A stretch of 64,000 nucleotides of DNA from Pleurodeles waltl (GCF_031143425.1 NC_090444.1:1532382782-1532446781); one strand, 5' to 3'. Counted from the stretch's first letter, positions 1-10,900 are shown. Translations and numbers: made by a program. The notes: a model not told the origin generated them from the letters alone.

Positions 1-1132
1 TCCCTAGCTCTATAGTTTTCAAAAATGCACAGGTTTGGTAGGTTTCCATAGGTGCTGGCGGAGCTAGAGGCCAAAATCCTCAGGTAAGCACTTTGCAAAA
101 AACACCTCTGTTTTCTGTAAAAAAAATTTATGTGTCCACGTTGCGTTTTGGGGCATTTCCTATCGCAGGCGCTAGGCCTACCCACACAAGTGAGGTATCA
201 TTTTTATCGGAAGACTTGGGAGAACGCTGGGTGGAAGGAAATTTGTGGCTCCTCTCAGATTCCAGAACTTTCTGTCACCGAAATGTGAGGAAAACTAGTT
301 TTGTTAGCCAAATTTTGAGGGTTGCCAAGGATTCTGGGTAACAGAACCTGGTCACAGCCCCACAAGTCACCCCATCTTGGATTCCCCTAGGTCTCTAGTT
401 TTCAAAAATGCACAGGTTCGGTAGGTTTCCCTAGGTGCCGGCTGAGCTAGAGGCCAAAATCTAACGGTAGGCACTTTGCAAAAAACACCTCTGTTTTCTG
501 TCAAAAAATGTGATGTGTCCACGTTGTGTTTTGGGGTATTTCCTGTCGCAGGCGCTAGGCCTACCCACACAAGTGAGGTATCATTTTTATCGGGAGACTT
601 GGGGGAACGCTGGGTAGAAGGAAATTTTTGGTTCCTCACAGATTCAAGAACTTTCTGTCACCGAAATGTGAGGAAAACGTATTTTTTAGCCAGATTCTGA
701 GGTTTGCAAAGGATTCTGGGTAACAGAACTTGGTCAGAGCCCCACAAGTCACCCCATCTTGGATTCCCCTAGGTCTCTAGTTTTCAAAAATGCACAGGTT
801 TGGTAGGTTTCCCTAGGTGCCGGCGGAGCTAGAGGCCAAAATCCTCAGGTAGGCACTTTGCAAAAAACACCTCTGTTTTCTGAAAAAAAAAATTGATGTG
901 TCCACGTTGCGTTTTGGGGCATTTCCTATCGCAGGCGCTAGGCCTACCCACACAAGTGAGGTATCATTTTTATCGGAAGACTTGGGAGAACGCTGGGTGA
1001 AAGGAAATTTGTGGCTCCTCTCAGATTCCAGAACTTTCTGTCACCGAAATGTGATGAAAACGGGTTTTGTTAGCCAAATTTTGAGGGTTGCAAAGGATTC
1101 TGGGTAACAGAACCTGGTCAGAGCCCCACAAG
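1..1132 (+). repeat. Left flank of the window: three irregular monomers
   Basis: The three units are about 1-366, 367-748 and 749-1132. The first belongs to the class marked by TCCCTAGCTCTATAG, CCTCAGG and CCTATCGCAGG (called type B here). Units one and two share the private variants AGGTAAGCAC and GGGGTATTTCC with 10702-11466, so this stretch is a distant copy of that block. The third unit ends with GATGAAAACGGG, a signature of the last monomer of HOR-A, but its front half is of type-B character (TTGATGTGTCC, CTATCGCAGG). It therefore looks like a chimera at the left edge of HOR-A. Confidence 0.85.
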
Positions 1133-2790
1133 TCACCCCATCTTGGATTCCCCTAGGTCTCTAGTTTTCAAAAATGCACAGGTTCGGTAGGTTTCCCTAG
1201 GTGCCGGCTGAGCGAGAGGCCAAAATCTAACGGTAGGCACTTTGCAAAAAACACCTCTGTTTTCTGTCAAAAAATGTGATGTGTCCACGTTGTGTTTTGG
1301 GGCATTTCCTGTCGCAGGCGATAGGCTTAACCACACAAGTGAGGTATCATTTTTATCGGGAGACTTCGGGGAACGCTGGGTAGAAGGAAATTTTTGGCTC
1401 CCCACAGATTCAAGAACTTTCTGTCACCGAAATGTGAGGAAAACGTGTTTTTTAGCCAGATTCTGAGGTTTGCAAAGGATTCTGGGTAACAGAACTTGGT
1501 CAGAGCCCCACAAGTCACCCGATCTTGGATTCCCCTAGGTCTCTAGTTTTCAAAAATGCACAGGTTCGGTAGGTTTCCCTAGGTGCCGGCTGAGCTAGAG
1601 GCCAAAATCTACAGGTAGGCACTTTGCAAAAAACACCTCTGTTTTCTGTCAAAAAATGTGATGTGTCCACATTGTGTTTTGGGGCATTTCCTGTCGCAGG
1701 CGCTAGGCCTACCCACAGAAGTGAGGTATCATTTTTATCGGGAGATTTGGGGGAACGCTGGATGGAAGGAAATATGTGGCTCCTCTCAGATTCCAGAACT
1801 TTCTGTCACCGAAATGTGAGGAAAAGGTGTTTTTTAGCCAGATTTTGAGGTTTGCAAAGGATTCTGGGTAACAGAACTTGGTCACAGCCCCACAAGTCAC
1901 CCCGTCTTGTATTTCCCTAGCTCTATAGTTTTCAAAAATGCACAGGTTTGGTAGGTTTCCCTAGGTGCTGGCGGAGCTAGAGGCCAAAATCCTCAGGAAG
2001 GCACTTTGCAAAAAACACCTCTGTTTTCTGTAAAAAAAAATTGATGTGTCCACGTTGTGTTTTGGGGCATTTCCTATCGCAGGCGCTAGGCCTACCCACT
2101 CAAGTGAGGTATCATTTTTATCGGAAGACTTGGGAGAACGCTGGGTGGAAGGAAATTTGTGGCTCCTCTCAGATTCCAGAACTTTCTGTCACCGAAATGT
2201 GAGGAAAACGTGTTTTGTTAGCCAAATTTTGAGGGTTGCCAAGGATTCTGGGTAACAGAACTTGGTCAGAGCCCCACAAGTCACCCCATCTTGGATTCCC
2301 CTAAGTCTCTAGTTTTCAAAAATTCACAGGTTCGGTAGGTTTCCCTAGGTGCCGGCTGAGCTAGAGGCCAAAATCTAACGGTAGGCACTTTGCAAAAAAC
2401 ACCTCTGTTTTCTGTCAAAAAATGTGATGTGTCCACGTTGTGTTTTGGGGCATTTCCTGTCGCAGGCGCTAGGCCTACCCACACAAGTGAGGTATCATTT
2501 TTATCGGGAGACTTGGGGGAACGCTGGGTAGAAGGAAATTTTTGGCTCCTCACAGATTCAAGAACTTTCTGTCACCGAAATGTGAGGAAAACGTGTTTGT
2601 TAGCCAGATTCTGAGGTTTGCAAAGGATTCTGGGTAACAGAACTTGGTCAGAGCCCCACAAGTCACCCCATCTTGGATTCCCCTAGGTCTCTAGTTTTCA
2701 AAAATGCACAGGTTCGGTAGGTTTCCCTAGGTGCCGGCTGAGCTAGAGGCCAAAATCTAACGGCAGGCACTTTGCAAAAAACACCTCTGT

Positions 2791-2985
2791 TTTCTGTCAA
2801 AAAATGTGATGTGTCCACATTGTGTTTTGGGGCATTTCCTGTCACAGGCGCTAGTCCTACCCACAGAAGTGAGGTATCATTTTTATCGGGAGATTTGGGG
2901 GAACGCTGCATGGAAGGAAATATGTGGCTCCTCTCAGATTCCAGAACTTTCTGTCACCGAAATGTGAGGAAAAGGTATTTTTTAG
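2791..2985 (+). repeat. Diverged internal repeat inside the monomer (157-bp offset)
   Basis: TTTCTGTCA occurs at 2791-2799 and again at 2948-2956. Both are followed three bases later by A/T-rich sequence with ATGTGA, a G, and then (in the class with CCACGTTG) an ACGT-T-GTTTT-like segment. The similarity extends over roughly 40 bases with mismatches and a small gap. It suggests that the 382-bp unit arose partly by internal duplication of a shorter element. The offset is 157 bp, not half of 382, so it is not a clean dimer. The two TTTGCAAA octamers (2771 and 2999) are placed differently relative to these repeats and do not extend the match. Confidence 0.5.
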
Positions 2986-3009
2986 CCAGATTTTGAGGTT
3001 TGCAAAGGA

Positions 3010-3024
3010 TTCTGGGTAACAGAA
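3010..3024. other. Conserved short dyad TTCTG-GGTAA-CAGAA, one per monomer
   Basis: The arms TTCTG and CAGAA are perfect reverse complements separated by five bases. The motif is intact in nearly every monomer of the window although flanking positions vary. Exceptions can be seen: a 6-bp deletion removes the left arm in the short monomer near 37,047 (and its copies near 58,076 and 61,886); TTCAGAGTAACAGAA occurs near 35,912; and TTCTGGATAACAGAA, which changes only the spacer, occurs near 25,964. It could be a protein-binding dyad, a weak cruciform, or simply a conserved stretch. No known box is claimed. Confidence 0.75.
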
Positions 3025-3429
3025 CTTGGTCAGAGCCCCAAAAGTCACCCCATCTTGGATTCCCCTAGGTCTCTAGTTTTCAAAAATGCACAGGTTTGGT
3101 AGGTTTCCCTAGGTGCCGGCTGAGCTAGAGGCCAAAATCTACAGGTAGGCACTTTGCAAAAAACACCTCTGTTTTCTGTAAAAAAAAATGTGATGTGTCC
3201 ACGTTGTGTTTTGGGGCATTTCCTGTCGCAGGCGCTAGGTCTACCCACACAAGTGAGGTATAATTTTTATCGGAAGACTTGGGGGAACGCTGGGTAGAAG
3301 GAAATTTGTGGCTCCTCTTAGACTCCAGAACTTTCTGTCACCGAAATGTGATGAAAACGGGTTTTGTTAGCCAAATTTTGAGGGTTGCAAAGGATTCTGG
3401 GTAACAGAACCTGGTCAGAGCCCCACAAG

Positions 3430-5726
3430 TCACCCCATCTTGGATTCCCCTAGGTCTCTAGTTTTCAAAAATGCACAGGTTCGGTAGGTTTCCCTAGGTG
3501 CCGGCTGAGCGAGAGGCCAAAATCTAACGGTAGGCACTTTGCAAAAAACACCTCTGTTTTCTGTCAAAAAATGTGATGTGTCCACGTTGTGTTTTGGGGC
3601 ATTTCCTGTCGCAGGCGATAGGCTTAACCACACAAGTGAGGTATCATTTTTATCGGGAGACTTCGGGGAACGCTGGGTAGAAGGAAATTTTTGGCTCCCC
3701 ACAGATTCAAGAACTTTCTGTCACCGAAATGTGAGGAAAACGTGTTTTTTAGCCAGATTCTGAGGTTTGCAAAGGATTCTGGGTAACAGAACTTGGTCAG
3801 AGCCCCACAAGTCACCCGATCTTGGATTCCCCTAGGTCTCTAGTTTTCAAAAATGCACAGGTTCGGTAGGTTTCCCTAGGTGCCGGCTGAGCTAGAGGCC
3901 AAAATCTACAGGTAGGCACTTTGCAAAAAACACCTCTGTTTTCTGTCAAAAAATGTGATGTGTCCACATTGTGTTTTGGGGCATTTCCTGTCGCAGGCGC
4001 TAGGCCTACCCACAGAAGTGAGGTATCATTTTTATCGGGAGATTTGGGGGAACGCTGGATGGAAGGAAATATGTGGCTCCTCTCAGATTCCAGAACTTTC
4101 TGTCACCGAAATGTGAGGAAAACGTGTTTTTTAGCCAGATTTTGAGGTTTGCAAAGGATTCTGGGTAACAGAACTTGGTCACAGCCCCACAAGTCACCCC
4201 GTCTTGTATTTCCCTAGCTCTATAGTTTTCAAAAATGCACAGGTTTGGTAGGTTTCCCTAGGTGCTGGCGGAGCTAGAGGCCAAAATCCTCAGGTAGGCA
4301 CTTTGCAAAAAACACCTCTGTTTTCTGTAAAAAAAAATTGATGTGTCCACGTTGTGTTTTGGGGCATTTCCTATCGCAGGCGCTAGGTCTACCCACACAA
4401 GTGAGGTATCATTTTTATCGGAAGACTTGGGAGAACGCTGGGTGGAAGGAAATTTGTGGCTCCTCTCAGATTCCAGAACTTTCTGTCACCGAAATGTGAG
4501 GAAAACGTGTTTTGTTAGCCAAATTTTGAGGGTTGCCAAGGATTCTGGGTAACAGAACTTGGTCAGAGCCCCACAAGTCACCCCATCTTGGATTCCCCTA
4601 AGTCTCTAGTTTTCAAAAATTCACAGGTTCGGTAGGTTTCCCTAGGTGCCGGCTGAGCTAGAGGCCAAAATCTAACGGTAGGCACTTTGCAAAAAACACC
4701 TCTGTTTTCTGTCAAAAAATGTGATGTGTCCACGTTGTGTTTTGGGGCATTTCCTGTCGCAGGCGCTAGGCCTACCCACACAAGTGAGGTATCATTTTTA
4801 TCGGGAGACTTGGGGGAACGCTGGGTAGAAGGAAATTTTTGGCTCCTCACAGATTCAAGAACTTTCTGTCACCGAAATGTGAGGAAAACGTGTTTGTTAG
4901 CCAGATTCTGAGGTTTGCAAAGGATTCTGGGTAACAGAACTTGGTCAGAGCCCCACAAGTCACCCCATCTTGGATTCCCCTAGGTCTCTAGTTTTCAAAA
5001 ATGCACAGGTTCGGTAGGTTTCCCTAGGTGCCGGCTGAGCTAGAGGCCAAAATCTAACGGCAGGCACTTTGCAAAAAACACCTCTGTTTTCTGTCAAAAA
5101 ATGTGATGTGTCCACATTGTGTTTTGGGGCATTTCCTGTCACAGGCGCTAGTCCTACCCACAGAAGTGAGGTATCATTTTTATCGGGAGATTTGGGGGAA
5201 CGCTGCATGGAAGGAAATATGTGGCTCCTCTCAGATTCCAGAACTTTCTGTCACCGAAATGTGAGGAAAAGGTATTTTTTAGCCAGATTTTGAGGTTTGC
5301 AAAGGATTCTGGGTAACAGAACTTGGTCAGAGCCCCAAAAGTCACCCCATCTTGGATTCCCCTAGGTCTCTAGTTTTCAAAAATGCACAGGTTTGGTAGG
5401 TTTCCCTAGGTGCCGGCTGAGCTAGAGGCCAAAATCTACAGGTAGGCACTTTGCAAAAAACACCTCTGTTTTCTGTAAAAAAAAATGTGATGTGTCCACG
5501 TTGTGTTTTGGGGCATTTCCTGTCGCAGGCGCTAGGTCTACCCACACAAGTGAGGTATAATTTTTATCGGAAGACTTGGGGGAACGCTGGGTAGAAGGAA
5601 ATTTGTGGCTCCTCTTAGACTCCAGAACTTTCTGTCACCGAAATGTGATGAAAACGGGTTTTGTTAGCCAAATTTTGAGGGTTGCAAAGGATTCTGGGTA
5701 ACAGAACCTGGTCAGAGCCCCACAAG
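3430..5726 (+). repeat. HOR-A copy 2: 6-monomer higher-order repeat, 2,297 bp
   Basis: This repeats copy 1 monomer by monomer at exactly +2,297 bp, with all six diagnostic variants kept in order. It differs from copy 3 at very few sites, for example TTCGGTAGG near 3481 against TTCTGTAGG near 5779. Near-identity between copies, next to clear divergence between neighbouring monomers, means the 6-mer was amplified as a block and recently relative to the age of the monomer classes. Confidence 0.95.
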
Positions 5727-7932
5727 TCACCCCATCTTGGATTCCCCTAGGTCTCTAGTTTTCAAAAATGCACAGGTTCTGTAGGTTTCCCTAGGTGCCG
5801 GCTGAGCGAGAGGCCAAAATCTAACGGTAGGCACTTTGCAAAAAACACCTCTGTTTTCTGTCAAAAAATGTGATGTGTCCACGTTGTGTTTTGGGGCATT
5901 TCCTGTCGCAGGCGATAGGCTTAACCACACAAGTGAGGTATCATTTTTATCGGGAGACTTCGGGGAACGCTGGGTAGAAGGAAATTTTTGGCTCCCCACA
6001 GATTCAAGAACTTTCTGTCACCGAAATGTGAGGAAAACGTGTTTTTTAGCCAGATTCTGAGGTTTGCAAAGGATTCTGGGTAACAGAACTTGGTCAGAGC
6101 CCCACAAGTCACCCGATCTTGGATTCCCCTAGGTCTCTAGTTTTCAAAAATGCACAGGTTCGGTAGGTTTCCCTAGGTGCCGGCTGAGCTAGAGGCCAAA
6201 ATCTACAGGTAGGCACTTTGCAAAAAACACCTCTGTTTTCTGTCAAAAAATGTGATGTGTCCACATTGTGTTTTGGGGCATTTCCTGTCGCAGGCGCTAG
6301 GCCTACCCACAGAAGTGAGGTATCATTTTTATCGGGAGATTTGGGGGAACGCTGGATGGAAGGAAATATGTGGCTCCTCTCAGATTCCAGAACTTTCTGT
6401 CACCGAAATGTGAGGAAAACGTGTTTTTTAGCCAGATTTTGAGGTTTGCAAAGGATTCTGGGTAACAGAACTTGGTCACAGCCCCACAAGTCACCCCGTC
6501 TTGTATTTCCCTAGCTCTATAGTTTTCAAAAATGCACAGGTTTGGTAGGTTTCCCTAGGTGCTGGCGGAGCTAGAGGCCAAAATCCTCAGGTAGGCACTT
6601 TGCAAAAAACACCTCTGTTTTCTGTAAAAAAAAATTGATGTGTCCACGTTGTGTTTTGGGGCATTTCCTATCGCAGGCGCTAGGTCTACCCACACAAGTG
6701 AGGTATCATTTTTATCGGAAGACTTGGGAGAACGCTGGGTGGAAGGAAATTTGTGGCTCCTCTCAGATTCCAGAACTTTCTGTCACCGAAATGTGAGGAA
6801 AACGTGTTTTGTTAGCCAAATTTTGAGGGTTGCCAAGGATTCTGGGTAACAGAACTTGGTCAGAGCCCCACAAGTCACCCCATCTTGGATTCCCCTAAGT
6901 CTCTAGTTTTCAAAAATTCACAGGTTCGGTAGGTTTCCCTAGGTGCCGGCTGAGCTAGAGGCCAAAATCTAACGGTAGGCACTTTGCAAAAAACACCTCT
7001 GTTTTCTGTCAAAAAATGTGATGTGTCCACGTTGTGTTTTGGGGCATTTCCTGTCGCAGGCGCTAGGCCTACCCACACAAGTGAGGTATCATTTTTATCG
7101 GGAGACTTGGGGGAACGCTGGGTAGAAGGAAATTTTTGGCTCCTCACAGATTCAAGAACTTTCTGTCACCGAAATGTGAGGAAAACGTGTTTGTTAGCCA
7201 GATTCTGAGGTTTGCAAAGGATTCTGGGTAACAGAACTTGGTCAGAGCCCCACAAGTCACCCCATCTTGGATTCCCCTAGGTCTCTAGTTTTCAAAAATG
7301 CACAGGTTCGGTAGGTTTCCCTAGGTGCCGGCTGAGCTAGAGGCCAAAATCTAACGGCAGGCACTTTGCAAAAAACACCTCTGTTTTCTGTCAAAAAATG
7401 TGATGTGTCCACATTGTGTTTTGGGGCATTTCCTGTCACAGGCGCTAGTCCTACCCACAGAAGTGAGGTATCATTTTTATTGGGAGATTTGGGGGAACGC
7501 TGCATGGAAGGAAATATGTGGCTCCTCTCAGATTCCAGAACTTTCTGTCACCGAAATGTGAGGAAAAGGTATTTTTTAGCCAGATTTTGAGGTTTGCAAA
7601 GGATTCTGGGTAACAGAACTTGGTCAGAGCCCCAAAAGTCACCCCATCTTGGATTCCCCTAGGTCTCTAGTTTTCAAAAATGCACAGGTTTGGTAGGTTT
7701 CCCTAGGTGCCGGCTGAGCTAGAGGCCAAAATCTAGAGGTAGGCACTTTGCAAAAAACACCTCTGTTTTCTGTAAAAAAAAATGTGATGTGTCCACGTTG
7801 TGTTTTGGGGCATTTCCTGTCGCAGGCGCTAGGTCTACCCACACAAGTGAGGTATAATTTTTATCGGAAGACTTGGGGGAACGCTGGGTAGAAGGAAATT
7901 TGTGGCTCCTCTTAGACTCCAGAACTTTCTGT
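5727..7932 (+). repeat. HOR-A copy 3, incomplete (breaks inside the sixth monomer)
   Basis: The first five monomers and most of the sixth match copies 1 and 2 at +2,297 bp. The match stops near 7933: where copies 1 and 2 read CACCGAAATGTGATG and then AACGGGTTTTGTTAG, this copy reads CATCCAAATGTGAGG and then AACGTGTTTTTTAG. The array then continues in a different monomer class without losing register. Copy-specific changes include ATTGGGAG for ATCGGGAG at 7481 (a CpG transition) and CTAGAGGT for CTACAGGT near 7734. Confidence 0.9.
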
Positions 7933-10900
7933 CATCCAAATGTGAGGAAAACGTGTTTTTTAGCCAGATTCTGAGGTTTGCAAAGGATTCTGGGTAACAG
8001 AACTTGGTCAGAGCCCCACAAGTCACCCCATCTTGGATTCCCCTAGGTCTCTAGTTTTCAAAAATGCACAGGTTCGGCAGGTTTCCCTAGGTGCCGGCTG
8101 AGCTAGAGGCCAAAATCTAACAGTAGGCACTTTGCAAAAAATACCTCTGTTTTCTGTCAAAAAATGTGATGTGTCCACGTTGTGTTTTGGGGCATTTCCT
8201 GTCGCAGGCGATAGGCCTACCCACACAAGTGAGGTATCATTTTTATCGGGAGACATGGGGGAACGCTGGGTGGAATGAAATTTGTGGCTCCTCTCAGATT
8301 CCAGAACTTTCTGTCACCGAAATGTGAGGAAAATGTGTTTTTTAGCCAAATTTTGAGGTTTGCAAAGGATTCTGGGTAACAGAACTTGGTCAGAGCCCCA
8401 CAAGTCGCCCCATCTTGGATTCCCCTAGGTCTCTAGTTTTCAAAAATGCACATGTTCGGTAGGTTTCCCTAGGTGCCGGCTGAGCTAGAGGCCAAAATCT
8501 ACCGGTAGGCACTTTGCAAAAAACACCTCTGTTTTCTGTCAAAAAATGTGATGTGTCCACATTGAGTTTTGGGGCATTTCCTGTCGCAGGCGCTAGGCCT
8601 ACCCACACAAGTGAGGTATCATTTTTATCGGGAGACTTGGGGGAACGCTGGATGGAAGGAAATTTGTGGCTCCTTTCAGATTCCAGAACTTTCTGTCACC
8701 GAAATGTGAGGAAAAGGTGTTTTTTAGCCAAATTTTGAGGTTTGCCAAGGATTCTGGGTAACAGAACTTGGTCAGAGCCCCACTAGTCACCCCATCTTGG
8801 ATTCCCCTAGGTCTCTACTTTTTCAAAAATGCACAGGTTCGGTAGGTTTCCCTAGGTGTCGGCTGATCGAGAGGCCAAAATCTAACAGTAGGCACTTTTC
8901 AAAAAACACCTCTGTTTTCTGTCAAAAAATGTGATGTGTCCACGTTGTGTTTTGGGGCATTTCCTGTCACAGGCACTAGGCCTACCCACACAAGTGAGGT
9001 ATCATTTTTATCGGAAGACTTGGGAGAACGCTGGGTGGAAGGAAATTTGTGGCTCCTCTCAGATTCCAGAACTTTCTGTCACCGAAATGTGAGGAAAACA
9101 TGTTTTGTTAGCCAAATTTTGAGGGTTGCAAATGATTCTGGGTAACAGAACCTGGTCAGAGCCCCACAAGTCACCCCATCTTGGATTCCCATAGGTCTCT
9201 AGTTTTAAAAAATGCACAGGTTTGGTAGGTTTCCATAGGTGCCGGCTGAGCTAGAGGCCAAAATCTACAGGTAGGCACTTTGCAAAAAACACCTCTGTTT
9301 TCTGTAAAAAAAATGTGATGTGTCCACGTTGTGTTTTGAGCCATTTCCTGTTGCGGGCGCTATGCCTACCCACACAAGTGAGGTACCATTTTTATTGGGA
9401 GACTTGGGGGAACACTGGGTGGAAGGAAATTTGTGGCTCCTCTCAGATTCCAGAACTTTCTGTCACCGAAATGTGAGAAAAAGGTGTTTTTTAGCCAAAT
9501 TTTGAGGTTTGCAAAGGATTCTGGGTAACAGAACTTGGTCAGAGCCCCACAAGTCACCCAATCTTGGATTCCCCTAGGTCTCTAGTTTTCAAAAATGCAC
9601 AGGTTCGGTAGGTTTCCCTAGGTGCCGGCTGAGCTAGAGGCCAAAATCTAACAGTAGGCACTTTTCAAAAAACACCTCTGTTTTCTGTCAAAAAATGTGA
9701 TGTGTCCACGTTGTGTTTTGGGGCATTTCCTGTCGCAGGCGCTAGGCCTACCCACACAAGTGAGGTATCATTTTTATCGGAAGACTTGGGAGAACGCTCG
9801 GTGGAAGGAAATTTGTGGCTCCTCTCAGATTCCAGAACTTTCTGTCACCGAAATGTGAGGAAAACGTGTTTTGTTAGCCAAATTTTGAGGGTTGCAAAGG
9901 ATTCTGGGTAACAGAACCTGGTCAGAGCCCCACAAGTCACCCCATCTTGGATTCCCCTAGGTCTCTAGTTTAAAAAAATGCACAGGTTTGGTAGGTTTCC
10001 CTAGGTGCCGGCTGAGCTAGAGGCCCAAATCTACAGGTAGGCACTTTGCAAAAAACACCTCTGTTTTCTGTAAAAAAAATGTGATGTGTCCACGTTGTGT
10101 TTTGAGCCATTTCCTGTTGCGGGCGCTATGCCTACCCACACAAGTGAGGTACCATTTTTATTGGGAGACTTGGGGGAACACTGGGTGGAAGGAAATTTGT
10201 GGCTCCTCTCAGATTCCAGAACTTTCTGTCACTGAAATGTGAGGAAAACGTGTTTTTTAGCCAAATTTTGAGGTTTGCAAAGGACTCTGGGTAACAGAAC
10301 TTGGTCAGAGCCCCACAAGTTGGCCCATCTTGGATTCCCCTAGGTCTCTAGTTTTCAAAAATGCACAGGTTCGGTAGGTTTCCCTAGGTGCCGGCTGAGC
10401 TAGAGGCCAAATCTAACGGTAGGCACTTTGCAAAAAACACCTCTGTTTTCTGTAAAAAAATTTGATGTGTCCACGTTGTGTTTTGGGGTATTTCCTGTCA
10501 CAGGCACTAGGCCTACCCACACATGTGAGGTATAATTGTTATCGGGAGACTTGGGAGAAAGCTGGGTGGAAGGAAATTTGTGGCTCCTCTCAGATTCCAG
10601 AACTTTCTGTCACCGAAATGTGAGGAAATCGTGTTTTTTTAGCCACATTTTGAGGTTTGCAAAAGATTCTGGGTAACAGAACCTGGTCAGAGCCCCACAA
10701 GTCACCCCGTCTTGTACTTCCCTAGCTCTATAGTTTTCAAAAATGCACAGGTTTGGCAGGTTTCCCTAGGTGCTGGCGGAGCTAGAGGCCAAAATCCTCA
10801 GGTAAGCACTTTGCAAAAAACACCTCTTTTTTCTGTAAAAAAAATGGATGTGTCCACGTTGCGTTTTGGGGCATTTCCTATCGCAGGCGCTAGGCCTACC

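Larger units (their letters stand above)
2663..3044 (+). repeat. Reference monomer (382 bp) used here to describe the satellite unit
   Basis: This is one complete unit, phased at TCACCCCATCTTGG. Landmarks in order: CCTAGG at 2682-2687 and again at 2726-2731; an A-tract near 2699; TTTGCAAA at 2771-2778; TTTCTGTCA followed by an A-run and ATGTGATG from 2791; a GC-rich segment ending in CTACCCACA near 2855; an AT-rich stretch with ATTTTTATCGGG near 2880; a second TTTCTGTCA from 2948; a T-run with TTAGCCA near 2980; TTTGCAAA again at 2999-3006; and the dyad at 3010-3024. Base composition is moderately AT-rich. Most units should carry two CCTAGG sites, so AvrII would be expected to give 44- and 338-bp fragments, while the single AGGCCT site present in most units would give a 382-bp ladder. 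The phase is arbitrary; nothing in the sequence defines a natural start. Confidence 0.95.
1133..3429 (+). repeat. HOR-A copy 1: 6-monomer higher-order repeat, 2,297 bp
   Basis: The six monomers begin at about 1133, 1515, 1897, 2281, 2663 and 3045. Diagnostic variants in order: GCGATAGGCTTAACC in the first; ACAGAAGTG with GGAAATATGTGG in the second; a type-B unit (TCCCTAGCTCTATAG) in the third; CCCCTAAGTCTC with AAATTCACAGG in the fourth; GCTGCATGG in the fifth; GATGAAAACGGG in the sixth. The same order recurs 2,297 bp and 4,594 bp downstream. Copy 1 differs from copy 2 at only a few spotted sites: AAAAGGTG versus AAAACGTG near 1826, CAGGAAGG versus CAGGTAGG near 1998, and GGCCTACCCACTC versus GGTCTACCCACAC near 2090. 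Confidence 0.95.

Noticed and set aside
93..341. Recurrent plus-strand open frames of 61-95 codons (for example 93-341, 476-700, 21136-21384), one per monomer
   Set aside because: They are the same satellite stretch read in each unit and mostly start at TTG or GTG. They overlap equally long minus-strand frames and vary freely in residues, stops and length. The 382-bp period shifts frame each unit. No ribosome-binding, splice or domain evidence was seen.
2771..2778. TTTGCAAA octamers as transcription factor sites or promoter elements
   Set aside because: An 8-bp palindrome repeated in a satellite cannot be assigned to a factor. There is no TATA box, start site or downstream gene to support a promoter.
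2870..2900. CENP-B box-like sequence around ATCGGGAGA
   Set aside because: The core pattern nTTCGnnnnAnnCGGGn needs TTCG and A at fixed positions before CGGG. Here an A/T run precedes CGGG and TTCG is missing.
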